In this document: one piece after another, positions 33,039 to 42,056 of the stretch
Layout: every line of letters starts with the position of its first letter
Numbering within the stretch: the stretch's first letter is position 1
Assembly: GCA_965219165.1 (NCBI GenBank)
Contig: CBDCMW010000002.1
Location: 248,001 to 312,000 of the forward strand
Source: Aldehydirespirator sp965219165
GTDB taxonomy: Bacteria > Actinomycetota > Acidimicrobiia > Acidimicrobiales > Aldehydirespiratoraceae
Direction of reading: 5' to 3'
Length of the DNA stretch: 64,000 nt
Translations under genes and position numbers: made by a program
Notes under the pieces: generated by a model
Database searches by the model: none
Seen by the model: the letters and a program-made list of their open reading frames with translations, nothing else
What the model was told of the DNA's origin: nothing

Positions 33039-34496
33039 TCAGGCCGCGCTCCAGACACCCTCGCGCTCAAGGCCGGCCATGACATCTTCGATGCCGGCCC
33101 GCAGGGTGTCGACGAGCCAGTCGATCTGCTCGACGGACAGGATCAGCGGCGGCGACAGCACATTGAGACGCCCGATGGGCCGCACCAGCAGGCCCCGCGC
33201 GTCGCAGGCGTCCGATATGCGCCTGCCGATCCCCACGCTGTCGTCGAACATCTCCTTGGTGGCCCTGTCGGCCACGTTCTCCACACACATCATGAAGCAC
33301 CGGCCCCGCACGTCACCGACGATGGGCAAATCGCTCAGGCTGCGGAGCCGCTCCTCGAAGTAGGGACCGACGCTGCGCACATGGGCGCAGATGTCCTCGC
33401 GCTCGAAGATGGCGATATTGGCCAGCGCCGCCGCGCACGACACCGGGTGCCCCGAATAGGTATAGCCGTGGGCGAACTCCGCGCCGGATGCTTGCGGCAC
33501 CGAGATCACGTCGTAGATCTCATCGGATATCAGCGTGGCCGACAGGGGTGCATAGCCAGAGGTGAGCCCCTTGGCCGTGCAGATGATGTCGGGCTGGATA
33601 CCGAACACGTCCTCGCTGGCAAAGAAATGACCGAGACGCCCGAAAGCGGTGACCACCTCGTCGGAAACGTAGAGGATCCCGAGCTCCCGGCAGGCCTCGC
33701 GCATGCGGGGCAGGTAGCCCGGCGGCGGCACCAGCACGCCGCCCGCGCCCATGATCGGCTCGGCGAAGAAGGCGGCCACGTTCTCGGCGCCGATCTCGTC
33801 GACCTTGGCCCTGAACTCGTCCACCAGGTGGTCGGTGTACTCCTCGCCGGACATCTCACCGGGGCGGCGGTATAGGTCGGGCCCCGTCACCCTGGTGATG
33901 AGCGGCTCGCCGATGATGTCGAAGCCGATGTGGTCGTGGGCCACCCCGGTGAGCGACATGGCCAGGTAGCTGGAGCCGTGATAGGCGTTGACCCTGGTGA
34001 TGATGGTCTTCTTGTTGGGCTGGCCGAGCCGGTTGAAGTAGAAGTGGATGATCCGCACCGCGGTGTCGTTGGCGTCGGAGCCCGACAGACCGAAGAACGC
34101 GTGATTGAGGCTTCCGGGCGCCAGCGACGCCAGCTTGTGGGCCAGGGTGGCGCCCGGCACCGAGGTGGTGTTGGTGAACGGCGAGTAGTAGGCCAGGGTG
34201 CGGGCCTGGTCGGCCATGGCGTCGGCGATCTCGGCCCGGCCGTAGCCGGCGTTGACGCACCACAGCCCGCCCTGGGCGTCGAGGTAGCGCCGGCCGTCGG
34301 AGTCGTAGACGTAGGCGCCCTCGGACTCAGCCATCACCAGAGCGCCCTCGGACTTCCAGGTCGCGAAGTCGGTGAAGGGATGGATGAAGTGGTCTACGTC
34401 CTTGCGCCACAGGTCAGCAGTGTCGTAGGCGTCGAAGCGGCTGGGCGCCTCCTGCACCGCCGCGGGCACGCTCCCTCCGAACACAGTGTCGGTCAT
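33039..34496 (-). CDS. Class III aminotransferase (omega-amino acid or polyamine--pyruvate type)
   Basis: 485 residues, PLP enzyme. Motifs: VYDSDGRRYLDAQGGLWCVN, SGSDANDTAVRIIHFYFN, NAYHGSSYLAMSLTG, YVSDEVVTAFGRLG, and the PLP Lys in ICTAKGLTSGYAPLSAT. The N-terminal HFIHPFTDF segment is typical of the omega-transaminase/putrescine group. It is 24 bp from the stop of the convergent SDR gene. The donor cannot be identified. Confidence 0.9.
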   Translation of the reverse strand: MTDTVFGGSVPAAVQEAPSRFDAYDTADLWRKDVDHFIHPFTDFATWKSEGALVMAESEGAYVYDSDGRRYLDAQGGLWCVNAGYGRAEIADAMADQARTLAYYSPFTNTTSVPGATLAHKLASLAPGSLNHAFFGLSGSDANDTAVRIIHFYFNRLGQPNKKTIITRVNAYHGSSYLAMSLTGVAHDHIGFDIIGEPLITRVTGPDLYRRPGEMSGEEYTDHLVDEFRAKVDEIGAENVAAFFAEPIMGAGGVLVPPPGYLPRMREACRELGILYVSDEVVTAFGRLGHFFASEDVFGIQPDIICTAKGLTSGYAPLSATLISDEIYDVISVPQASGAEFAHGYTYSGHPVSCAAALANIAIFEREDICAHVRSVGPYFEERLRSLSDLPIVGDVRGRCFMMCVENVADRATKEMFDDSVGIGRRISDACDARGLLVRPIGRLNVLSPPLILSVEQIDWLVDTLRAGIEDVMAGLEREGVWSAA

Positions 34497-34551
34497 GGCT
34501 CTCCTCTCGGACCGCTCAGTCCCCGCCGGACGCTACCGCAGGTCTCCGAAA

Positions 34552-34605
34552 GTGAACTTCCCGCGGGTTTTCCACCTGCAAGGTGGATAACTGACAGGAG
34601 TTCAC
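34552..34605. repeat. Nested inverted repeats upstream of the aminotransferase
   Basis: Outer arms GTGAACT (34552-34558) and AGTTCAC (34599-34605); inner arms TCCACCT (34571-34577) and AGGTGGA (34581-34587). No T-tract follows on either strand, so a regulator site or leader structure is more likely than a terminator. Confidence 0.45.
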
Positions 34606-34616
34606 TCGACCGCGAC

Positions 34617-35543
34617 TCAGAGGGCCGATACCACCTCGGACATGAAGCGCTCGGCGATCTCGGGGGCCTCCTCGGGCCTCAGATTGAAGTCGGGGATGAT
34701 CAACTCGTCGGTGCCGGCCGCGGCGTAGTCGGCCACCTGCTCGACGAGTTGTTCCGGTGTGCCCACCAGGACAGGCCTTCCCGAAGACTCTCGCCTGAGC
34801 CGAGCCGCCTCAGCCTCGGAGTCGCACAGGCGCAGGATGACCGCCGCGGAGCGGGCGATGGTGGCCGGATCGCGGCCTGCGGCGTCGCAGAGCCGGCCGA
34901 TCAGAGCGTTGAAGTAGCGCATGTCGGCGACCGTGCACCACCCGTTCCACTCGTGACCCCAGCGCACCATCGTCGGTATGGTGCGGCGCTCTCCCCGGCC
35001 GCCGATCATGATGGGCAGCGGGTCCTGTAGCGGCTTCGGGGTCAACGGCGCGCCCTGCAGGCGGTAGTGGGCGCCGTCGAAGTTGGTGCGCTCGTCGGCG
35101 AACAGGCTGGTGATCACCGCGCAGGCCTCCTCCAGCATGTCGGCCCGGCCGCGCACCGTGCCGAAGGCGATGCCATATCGGCGGTGCTCGTTCTCCTGCC
35201 AGCCAGCGCCGAGGCCGAGCACGAGCCGGCCGCCGCTGATGTGGTCGACTGTGGCCGCCTGCTTGGCCAGCACCGCCGGGTGGCGGTATGTGTTGCCGGT
35301 GACCATGGCTCCGAGGCGCACCCGGGGCACGGCTGCGGCCAGCCCGGCCAGCAGGGTCCAGCACTCGTGGGTAGGCAGCAGCTCGGGGTCGACGCCGGGG
35401 GGCTCGTGCCCGTATCCCCCGTCGGGCGGCATGAAGTGGTCGGGCACCCACACGCCGTCCCAGCCGCTGGCCTCCGCGGCGCGGCTCACTGCCAGTATCT
35501 GATCCCACTGGTGAGCACTCGACGGCCAGAATCCGAATCGCAT
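34617..35543 (-). CDS. LLM-class F420-dependent oxidoreductase
   Basis: 308 residues. MRFGFWPSSAHQWDQILAV opens the barrel; VTGNTYRHPAVLAKQAATVD and GGRLVLGLGAGWQENEHRRYG are the F420 family blocks, and PLPIMIGGRGERRT is the phosphate-side loop. The ATG at 35543 begins the family N-terminus; the longer frame to 35759 is only low-complexity coding. It ends 120 bp before the aminotransferase start on the same strand, and follows a VOC gene 20 bp upstream. Confidence 0.88.
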   Translation of the reverse strand: MRFGFWPSSAHQWDQILAVSRAAEASGWDGVWVPDHFMPPDGGYGHEPPGVDPELLPTHECWTLLAGLAAAVPRVRLGAMVTGNTYRHPAVLAKQAATVDHISGGRLVLGLGAGWQENEHRRYGIAFGTVRGRADMLEEACAVITSLFADERTNFDGAHYRLQGAPLTPKPLQDPLPIMIGGRGERRTIPTMVRWGHEWNGWCTVADMRYFNALIGRLCDAAGRDPATIARSAAVILRLCDSEAEAARLRRESSGRPVLVGTPEQLVEQVADYAAAGTDELIIPDFNLRPEEAPEIAERFMSEVVSAL

Positions 35544-35563
35544 AGTTCGACTTTCTAGCCTCT

Positions 35564-35926
35564 CTACTGGGCCACCACTTCGAAGAGGATGATCCTCAAG
35601 CCGTCGGGGCCGGCCACTTCGAAGCTCTTGTGACCCCACGGCTGCAGCTGCGGCGGTCGCACGACGGTGGCGCCAGCGGAGACCAACCGAGCGTGCTCGA
35701 CGTCGGCGTCGGTGATCTCCCATGAGACCGAGACGCCGGTCACTCCGGGCGTATCCCATCCAGCGCCGTCTTCGATGACCTCGATACGGCCGTCGGCGGC
35801 CAGCAGAATCGTCCCTCTGAAGATCTCGCCGAAGGACCGCTCCACCTCCAGGCCCATCACCTCAGTGAAGAACCCCACGGTGGCGTCATAGTCGTTGGCG
35901 ATGAAGATCACTCTGAACTCAGCCAT
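35564..35926 (-). CDS. VOC family protein
   Basis: 120 residues, one vicinal-oxygen-chelate domain: FIANDYDATVGFFTEVMGLEVER at the N-terminus and HKSFEVAGPDGLRIILFEV at the end. A TAGGGT box lies 6 nt before the ATG on the minus strand, so the start is probably leaderless. It is 20 bp upstream of the LLM gene and likely co-transcribed with it. Function unknown. Confidence 0.8.
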   Translation of the reverse strand: MAEFRVIFIANDYDATVGFFTEVMGLEVERSFGEIFRGTILLAADGRIEVIEDGAGWDTPGVTGVSVSWEITDADVEHARLVSAGATVVRPPQLQPWGHKSFEVAGPDGLRIILFEVVAQ

Positions 35927-36030
35927 GGCCCGACCCTACCGCTCTCGCACTGCCGCCTATCCGCTCGGCCTCTAGGTTGGCTCCCGTGGCAAAGCCAGAA
36001 GCGGGCGGGCTGTTGCGCTCCGAGGACTAG

Positions 36031-36270
36031 GTGTCGGTGTGGCTGGGCGCGGCACTGATTGCGCTGGTTGTGGTCGGCGTCCGGCCGGACGCAGCCGGCC
36101 TGTCCTGCGGCGACGGCCTCAGCGGGCTGCTCTCTCCGAGCATCCTGGCAACCACGCTCGGGGTGGGGGCCGCTCTGCTGGTGCTGTGTCTACTCGACCG
36201 ACTGCCATACGAGCACCTGGGTCGCCAAGCCGCTACAGCAGTACGGAAAGCCCGATGGCCGGTACCGCGC
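36031..36270 (+). pseudogene. Possible fragment of a small membrane protein
   Basis: From a GTG, about 80 residues include two hydrophobic stretches (WLGAALIALVVVGV and ILATTLGVGAALLVLCLL) and then a basic tail that loses a sensible composition as it nears the promoter of the AlbA-like gene. The gap 35927-36313 otherwise holds a partial repeat-like border (GCTCGGCCTCTAGG) and no clear gene. Low confidence. Confidence 0.25.
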
Positions 36271-36278
36271 CGTCGGCA

Positions 36279-36329
36279 TTGTTATGACATACTTGTTGTG
36301 ATAGAATCATCGTATGACAAGTATGTCAT
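36279..36329 (+). promoter_or_regulatory. Promoter with paired operator sites
   Basis: TTGTTA (36279-36284), 17-bp spacer, TAGAAT (36302-36307). ATGACATACTTG (36284-36295) lies between the boxes, and its exact reverse complement CAAGTATGTCAT (36318-36329) covers the start codon. A perfect 12-bp inverted pair around the start strongly suggests autoregulation. Confidence 0.65.
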
Positions 36330-37963
36330 ATCCTCTGTTCCACCCCAGAAGCACGCTCCAGCGACCCCTCGTGTTCACGGAGGAGTCCTTCGCGAGCCAC
36401 TTCCCCGCCGAAGGACAGCACATCGAGTTCAAGGAGGGACTCAGCGACACGAAGATCGCTCAGGCCGTCGTCGCCTTCTCCAACTGTACCGGAGGAGTGA
36501 TCCTGCTCGGCGTGACCGACAGCGGGAGAGTGAAGGGCATCGCCCTCGGTGGGGAGCGTGAGGCCAAGCTGCACGGACTGTTGGGCAGTCTCCACGACCC
36601 TGGCCGATACGAGATCCACCGCTTGACCGTCGCTACAAGGGGCGTAGTGGTGATTGGGGTAGAACGTCGAACCGAGGGCTTCTCACAGACGCACGACGGC
36701 CGCCTCCTGGTACGCCGGGGAGCCTCCAATCGAGCCTTGGTCGGCGCTGAACTGTCGGCCTTCGTCAATAGCCGATCCTTGCGGCGCTTCGAGACCCATC
36801 CCACCGACGCCGACCTCAGCGCGGCAGACCCCAACCTGATGCACGAGTTGGCGTCCATCTGGGGATGGGACGTAGCGGGCATCACCGATCGCGTGCTGGA
36901 GCACGACCTCGCGGCAAGGACGGGAGGACGGACCGTCCTCACAGTAGCCGGCGCGCTGCACCTGCTGAGAAGGCCCCATGATGTTCTCGGAAAGTCGTTC
37001 ATAGAGATCTTTCGTTACCGGGGTGCAGGCGACACCTACGACCGGCGAGTGGAGGTGACGGGACCACTCGCCGAACAAGTGCGAACCGCGGCCTCCACCG
37101 TGCTGGACGACATTGGCCACGAGGTTGTGGTGTTGGGCGTGACGCGGCATGACCTCCCCCGCCTGCCCGAGGTCGTACTGCGCGAGGCGGTCACCAACGC
37201 GGTAGCGCACCGCTCCTATGACGCGATCGGAACACCGGTCCGCATCGAGATCCGCGACGACCGCGTGGATGTAGTGTCGCCCGGCGGCTTGCCCGAGCCG
37301 GTCACCGTGGCGAATATCCGCGAACAGAGTGCCGCTAGGAATTACGAAGTGATACGAGTTCTTCGGCAGTACAAGCTCGCCGAAGACGCTGGCCTCGGCG
37401 TGGACATGATGCAGGACGTGATGGCGGAGCATCTTCTTGAGCCCCCCGAATTCGTGGACAGTGGCGACTCGGTTGCGGTGACTCTGCGAATCACATCCAC
37501 CGTGACTCCGCGTGAGCGCGCCTGGGTGGCAGAACTGGAACAGCGAGGCTCGCTCAACCGTCAGGACCGCCTGCTACTCGTGCACGCAGCGCGGGGACAG
37601 GAACTCACCAACGCCGCGGCTCGCGAAGTCTTGGACGCTGACAGCGTCCATGCCCGTCGCGCCCTGCACCGGTTGCGGGACCAAGGCCTCCTGGTCCAAC
37701 GCGGCACGCGCGGCGGCGCCGCCTACGGCATAAGCGCCGACGTCGGACCGCCCTCGGGACTGCGCCTCACCGAGCCAGAGATCGAAGCGATCGTCATGGA
37801 CTTGGCCCAGGACGGTCCCGTGACCAATGCCCTGGTGCGTGGGCGGCTAGGAACGGACCGTGTCCGGACGCTGTCCATTCTCTCGCGGCTAGTGGACCAA
37901 GGACGTCTCGTACGACACGGCCAGCGACGAGGAAGTCGCTATGAACTACCGAAGAGGGCTTGA
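36314..37963 (+). CDS. AlbA/Schlafen-like ATP-binding domain regulator
   Basis: 549 residues. The N-terminal AlbA_2 domain has QHIEFKEGLSDTKIAQAVVAFSN and GGVILLGVTDSGRVKGI. The middle part has the HATPase-like block VVLREAVTNAVAHRSYDAIGTPVRIEI and DVVSPGGLPEPVTV. The C-terminus has winged-helix-like segments (LHRLRDQGLLVQRG, LSRLVDQGRLVRHG). This architecture is common in proteins annotated as DNA-binding or ATP-dependent regulators with unclear targets, some linked to phage response. Two starts exist, 36314 and 36323. It is framed by repeated ATGACATACTTG sites. Confidence 0.85.
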   Translation: MTSMSYPLFHPRSTLQRPLVFTEESFASHFPAEGQHIEFKEGLSDTKIAQAVVAFSNCTGGVILLGVTDSGRVKGIALGGEREAKLHGLLGSLHDPGRYEIHRLTVATRGVVVIGVERRTEGFSQTHDGRLLVRRGASNRALVGAELSAFVNSRSLRRFETHPTDADLSAADPNLMHELASIWGWDVAGITDRVLEHDLAARTGGRTVLTVAGALHLLRRPHDVLGKSFIEIFRYRGAGDTYDRRVEVTGPLAEQVRTAASTVLDDIGHEVVVLGVTRHDLPRLPEVVLREAVTNAVAHRSYDAIGTPVRIEIRDDRVDVVSPGGLPEPVTVANIREQSAARNYEVIRVLRQYKLAEDAGLGVDMMQDVMAEHLLEPPEFVDSGDSVAVTLRITSTVTPRERAWVAELEQRGSLNRQDRLLLVHAARGQELTNAAAREVLDADSVHARRALHRLRDQGLLVQRGTRGGAAYGISADVGPPSGLRLTEPEIEAIVMDLAQDGPVTNALVRGRLGTDRVRTLSILSRLVDQGRLVRHGQRRGSRYELPKRA

Positions 37964-37971
37964 CGGGAATT

Positions 37972-37983
37972 ATGACATACTTG
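37972..37983 (+). promoter_or_regulatory. Third ATGACATACTTG site, downstream of the AlbA-like gene
   Basis: Identical 12-mer to the site at 36284-36295, in the same orientation, 8 bp after the stop codon. It could be an auxiliary operator, or with the upstream site a pair of direct repeats marking an inserted cassette. Confidence 0.55.
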
Positions 37984-38084
37984 GTTCTATTGAAGAGTCT
38001 TATTGCAATTATGCCAAACCTGTCGTGGCGCTCTCACTCCTTGCGACCTGTGAACACCAACACCGGCAGTGCAGCCGGTACAGC

Positions 38085-38862
38085 TCAGCAGATCGGGAAC
38101 TTGGCCTTGTCGGGCAGGCCGGAGCGGGCGGTGATGGCTTCGCCGGCAGCCTGGCAGCGGCTGTAGAAGGTGTCCTCGTCGATGGTGGTCATCCGGCCGG
38201 CGTCGACCACTTTGGCCCCGTCCACGAACACGGTGTGCACCCCCCGACCGTCGGCCGACCACCATCGACCACGCCGCCAGCCGCCCGCCGGCGGTGCCGC
38301 GGTAGCGCTCGATGGTCTCGTTGATGTTGGCGATCGCAGTGTCGGTGCTCTGGCGGTACACGTCGGGCTCGGGAGGCAGGTCCCACACCCATCTGCCGAT
38401 GCGGCCCCGGATGCCGGCCTCGACCAAGCCGTCCATCACCTCGTCGGTGAAGCGGATCGTGCCCGCCTCGAGGAACGTGGTGGTGCCCGACTTGAGCATC
38501 TCCACCGCGGCGAGTTGGGCCGAGAGGCGCTCCTCCTCGGGCGTGTACACCGAGTAGAGGGGGCACAGCCACATGAACACGTTCTCCTCGAAGGGCGTGT
38601 CGTCGGGCACATAGCCCCGTGTGAGGGGCTCGCCGGTGATGTGGATGTGGGTGTTGACCAGGCCGGGGGTGACCACGAACCGGTCACCGCCAACGGTCTC
38701 GGCCGCTTCGTAGGTCGCCTCCAGGTCCGACGCCTTGCCGACCGCGACGATCTCGCTCCCCCGCAAGGCCACCGCCCCGTGGCGGATGATGTCACGGGTC
38801 GGGTTCATGGTGACCACGTACCAACCCTTGATGAGAGTGTCTATTGCTTCTCGTGTAGTCAT
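38085..38862 (-). pseudogene. Amidohydrolase, internal deletion with frameshift
   Basis: The first ~200 residues are a normal amidohydrolase start: LIKGWYVVTMNPTRDIIRHGAV, the first metal motif NTHIHITGE, and TFLEAGTIRFTDEVMDGL. The frame then breaks near 38258, and the family C-terminus (VHTVFVDGAKVVDAGRM...GLPDKAKFPIC) resumes in another frame. The block with the remaining metal ligands is missing. Inactive by inference. It resembles the complete gene at 58441-59874. Confidence 0.82.
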
Positions 38863-38874
38863 AATGCTTCCCAG

Positions 38875-38903
38875 TTACAATGTGATCTTTGCCAGACTAG
38901 GAT
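38875..38903 (+). promoter_or_regulatory. Promoter of the HicB-like gene
   Basis: TTACAA, 17-bp spacer, TAGGAT, followed 25 bp later by a strong Shine-Dalgarno (GGAGG) and the ATG at 38929. Confidence 0.55.
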
Positions 38904-38928
38904 CGCAATCCGCTACCGGAGGTGCAAC

Positions 38929-39246
38929 ATGTCCCAGACAGTCGACTCCAAAGCATCGGCGCCGTCGCCCCCCACTTGGGGGGAGACGTCCCCAGGCGAT
39001 CAGTACCACCTCGTCGTCGAGCGCGACGACGGAACCTGGATCGCCGCCGACATCGCCGCTGCGGCCATCGGCATCGGCGCCACGCTCCCCGAGGCGCTCG
39101 CGATGTGGTCGGAAGTGGCCGAGGGAGCCTTGCGCGACCTCCGGGACGAGAACAGCTCGGAGGGACCGCCTCACCTGACAGCCCGCATGAAAGGCGTGCT
39201 GTCGTGGCTGGAGGAGGTTCTCAATGGCGGAGTTCAGGATGAATGA
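38929..39246 (+). CDS. HicB-like antitoxin-type protein
   Basis: 105 residues. The core YHLVVERDDGTWIAAD...ATLPEALAMWSEVAEGAL matches the partial RNase-H fold of HicB (strand-strand-helix with the DDGTW type turn). A short Ser/Pro N-terminus comes first. A strong GGAGG precedes the ATG. Its 3' end overlaps the next gene by 23 bp, the pattern of a tightly coupled toxin-antitoxin pair. No C-terminal DNA-binding domain is clear, so autoregulation is uncertain. A typical HicA is not next to it. Confidence 0.75.
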   Translation: MSQTVDSKASAPSPPTWGETSPGDQYHLVVERDDGTWIAADIAAAAIGIGATLPEALAMWSEVAEGALRDLRDENSSEGPPHLTARMKGVLSWLEEVLNGGVQDE

Positions 39247-39538
39247 GGTCAGGCAGCGCTACCGGCACAAACTGGGCTTGAGGGAGCGCATCGGCTCGGG
39301 ACACTACCTGTACGAGATCGTGTCGCCTGGCGGCATCCGCATAGGCCGCACGGCCCTGTCCCGCGGGCGCGCCCCGATCGGCAAGCGACTCCGGGCCAGA
39401 ATCGCCCGGCAGTTCGGCATAGCGGCCAGCGACTGGGACGACCTGATCGACTGCCGGCTGAGCGCCGAGGACTACTTCGCCCGCTTCGACGACCCGCCGA
39501 AGCCAGACCGAGGACTTCGGGGCTTGGAGGCCACGTAG
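39224..39538 (+). CDS. Unknown small basic protein, partner of the HicB-like gene
   Basis: 104 residues, strongly basic. Central block HYLYEIVSPGGIRIGRTALSRG then IGKRLRARIARQFGI, and an acidic C-terminus. I do not recognise the family; it is not the HicA dsRBD type. Overlap with the HicB-like gene makes it the likely toxin or binding partner. Its last codons overlap the 3' end of a convergent methyltransferase pseudogene. Confidence 0.6.
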   Translation: MAEFRMNEVRQRYRHKLGLRERIGSGHYLYEIVSPGGIRIGRTALSRGRAPIGKRLRARIARQFGIAASDWDDLIDCRLSAEDYFARFDDPPKPDRGLRGLEAT

Positions 39539-40454
39539 GCGAACTGGAAGCCGATGGGCTCGATGAGGCGGACCGCCTCGAAGCCGGCGTCTCTGAGCCA
39601 ACCGGTGGCTGCGTCGGTGGTGACGCCGAATCCGTTCACGGTGCTGGCCATCATCGTCATGCCCATCAGCACGGCATGCGGGTTGGTCTTGTGGTTGGGA
39701 CCGACGAAGTAGTCGGCCAGCACGACCCGACCCTCGGGGCGCAGGGCTGCGAAGGCCCGCTCCACCAGGCGGCGGGCACCGTCCGATCCCTCGGTGCGGC
39801 AGATGTGGCCGAGCACGACGATGTCGTAGGCGCCGTCGACCAGGGCGCCCCGCCCGCACCCAAGTCGAGGATGCGGGGAGCGGCCAGCGCGCTGTAGCGC
39901 AGCTGCCGGTCGGCCCGGGTGGCGCAGCGCCACATGGTGGTGAACGTCCCCTCCACCAGCGGCACGTAGAAGGCGGCCGGGTCGTCGTCGATCGGGGTGG
40001 CGGGCCGGCCCGAGCGCACGGTGTCGGCCAGGCGGGTCCAGTTCTCATGCGGGCCGGGGGCTACAGGGATGAGCCCCGCCATCGAGGCCGCGCCGTCAAC
40101 AAGCAGGTACCGGCGGGCGGCGTCGTTGAGCCTGAAGTGATCGACCACCCGGTCGAGCAGGCCCAGCGCCACCACCGAGTCCAGCAGCGCCTCCAGGTGC
40201 AGCGCCGGGAGACCAAGACGCTCGGCCAATGCCTCCGCCCCCATGCCTGCGCCGGTCGAAGCCTCGTCCAATGCCTCGAACACGCCCAGCTCCAGGGTGG
40301 CCAGCAGCACGTGGTAGCGCCCCAGCCCCTCAATGGCCGCCCACACCGGCGCCGCCGCGGGCGGCTTGAAGTCCGTGAACGGCCGCCCCACATGGACCAT
40401 GGTGTGGGTCTTCTTCAACTCCGGATAGGGAGCATCCCGGTAAGCCTCAGCCAT
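39472..40454 (-). pseudogene. O-methyltransferase-like gene, internal deletion with frameshift
   Basis: The N-terminal half is normal: an IEGLGRYHVLLATLELGVFEAL dimerisation helix, DDDPAAFYVPLVEGTFTTMWR, and RILDLGAGGAPW, which is the SAM-binding motif I. Just after it, about 40 residues are missing and the sequence shifts frame into GAYDIVVLGHICRTEGS and a family-like C-terminus (RPEGRVVLADYFVGPNHKTNP). The SAM site is broken. Start taken at MAEAYRDAPYPEL. It diverges from the DUF4143 gene across a long dyad. Confidence 0.82.
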
Positions 40455-40465
40455 GGGTCGAGATG

Positions 40466-40520
40466 TTTGTAGTTCGCAATTTAGCATTCATGATGAATAT
40501 GCTAAGAGTGCAACAACAAA
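40466..40520. promoter_or_regulatory. Long dyad between the methyltransferase pseudogene and the ATPase gene
   Basis: The core TTAGCAT...ATGCTAA (40481-40505) is a nearly symmetrical 25-bp palindrome centred on CATGATG. Outer arms TTTGTAGTTCGCA and TGCAACAACAAA extend the symmetry to about 55 bp. It is AT-rich in a GC-rich genome. Most likely an operator controlling the ATPase gene; a replication or recombination site is possible. Confidence 0.5.
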
Positions 40521-40538
40521 TATGAGAGGCTGAGCGCG

Positions 40539-42029
40539 ATGGTTGAATGGCAGCCACAGCCGAGTGACTACCACACGGTATTCACCGAACAGAACCCCTG
40601 GCGGTCGTCCGGCACCGTGCCAACGGCGCTGGCGCCCGACACTGAGCGATCCCTGGCGCAGGTCCTGTGGAAGCGGCTCCTCAACAACGAGCCCCGAAGA
40701 CACCAGGTGATCCTGGGGCCGCGGCGAGTCGGCAAGACGACCGTGCTGTACCAGACCGTGCACCGTTTGATCAACTACGGCATCGACCCCGGTCGGATCT
40801 GGTGGCTCCGCATGGACCATCCGCTGCTGCTCGACAACAGCCTTGGAGACTTCGTCGGAGCGCTGCTTCGGGGCTCGGGCGCGACCGCCGAGAACCCGCT
40901 CTACGTGATGCTCGACGAGATCGTCTACGCGAAGAAGTGGGACCTGTGGCTCAAGACGTTTCATGACGACCAGTGGCCGGTGCGAATCGCAGCCACGTCC
41001 AGCAGCACCGCAGCACTTCGCAAGCAGCGCCGCGAGAGCGGCATAGGCCGCTGGGAAGAGCACCACCTGCTTCCCTGCCGGCTTGAGGAGTACTTGAACT
41101 TCGTCGGGATTGCCAATGCACTAGCACCGGACAGCACTCTGGCCGACACGCTGACCTCACTGCCTCCAGAAGGCCGCATTGACCCAACACTCAAGTCGGC
41201 ACGAACGTTCCTTCTGCTCGTGGGCGGCTTCCCGGAACTGCTGATGGGGACGATAGCCGACGAGCCGGGCACGGTCTCTGACGACGACGTCGCGAACCAC
41301 GTCCTGGCGTCGCAGAGGATTCTCCGCAGTGACGCGGTGGACCGTGCGGTCCATAAGGACATCCCCCAAGCGGCAAACGTCGAGAACCCAATGATGCTCG
41401 AACGACTGCTGTACACACTCGCTGGCCAGGTGACTGGAATCCTCTCACCTACCAAGATCGGCCAGCAGTTGGGCATCGCGCAGCCGACATTCGACCGGTA
41501 CCTGTCATATCTGGAGCAGGCATATCTCGTATTCACACTCGCGAACTACTCGGCTTCCGAAGCCGGTGTGCAACGGCGGGGGCGCAAGTTGTACTTCGTG
41601 GACAGCGCAGTTCGAAACGCTGCGCTGCACCGCGGCCTTGCCCCCCTCAGCGACCCCGACGAGCAGGGCACACTGCTAGAGAACCTTGCGGCGACGACAG
41701 TCAACACGCTGGCCGCCCACGCCGGAGTGCGGCTTCACCACTGGCGGGATGGCAACCGCGAGGTAGATCTGATCTACAACGATCCACGCCAGCCGCTCGC
41801 GTTCGAGATCGCATCGTCACCGAGCCACACCCTCAGCGGCCTTGAGGCCCTCATCCAACGCCATCCCCGCTTCCACGGCCATAGCTACCTGGTCGCTCCT
41901 CAGGCCGCCGTCATCCAACCCCACGAAGACAGCAGAGGCATCGGCATGCTGCCACTCGACACCTTCCTGCTGGCCGTCGGCGCCCAAGCCCACCAAGCCA
42001 TGCTCGCCCGCCTCGGAGTCACCGCCTGA
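40539..42029 (+). CDS. DUF4143-containing AAA ATPase
   Basis: 496 residues. AAA_14 domain with Walker A LGPRRVGKTTVLYQ near residue 60, Walker B YVMLDEIVYAKKW, and IAATSSSTAALRKQ as sensor-like. A linker with GGFPELLMG follows. The DUF4143 region has ARTFLLLVGG, ILSPTKIGQQLGIAQPTFDRYLSYLEQAYLVF, and the nuclease-like block HHWRDGNREVDLI. These proteins are widespread with unclear function, some linked to toxin-antitoxin behaviour. Start is the ATG giving MVEWQPQPSDYH. A nearby regulatory dyad is the only context. Confidence 0.82.
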   Translation: MVEWQPQPSDYHTVFTEQNPWRSSGTVPTALAPDTERSLAQVLWKRLLNNEPRRHQVILGPRRVGKTTVLYQTVHRLINYGIDPGRIWWLRMDHPLLLDNSLGDFVGALLRGSGATAENPLYVMLDEIVYAKKWDLWLKTFHDDQWPVRIAATSSSTAALRKQRRESGIGRWEEHHLLPCRLEEYLNFVGIANALAPDSTLADTLTSLPPEGRIDPTLKSARTFLLLVGGFPELLMGTIADEPGTVSDDDVANHVLASQRILRSDAVDRAVHKDIPQAANVENPMMLERLLYTLAGQVTGILSPTKIGQQLGIAQPTFDRYLSYLEQAYLVFTLANYSASEAGVQRRGRKLYFVDSAVRNAALHRGLAPLSDPDEQGTLLENLAATTVNTLAAHAGVRLHHWRDGNREVDLIYNDPRQPLAFEIASSPSHTLSGLEALIQRHPRFHGHSYLVAPQAAVIQPHEDSRGIGMLPLDTFLLAVGAQAHQAMLARLGVTA

Positions 42030-42056
42030 GCCCACAGCTCGTCCGGCATCAGATGT

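Noticed and set aside
34552..34605. An intrinsic terminator
   Set aside because: The stems are short and no T-run follows on either strand.
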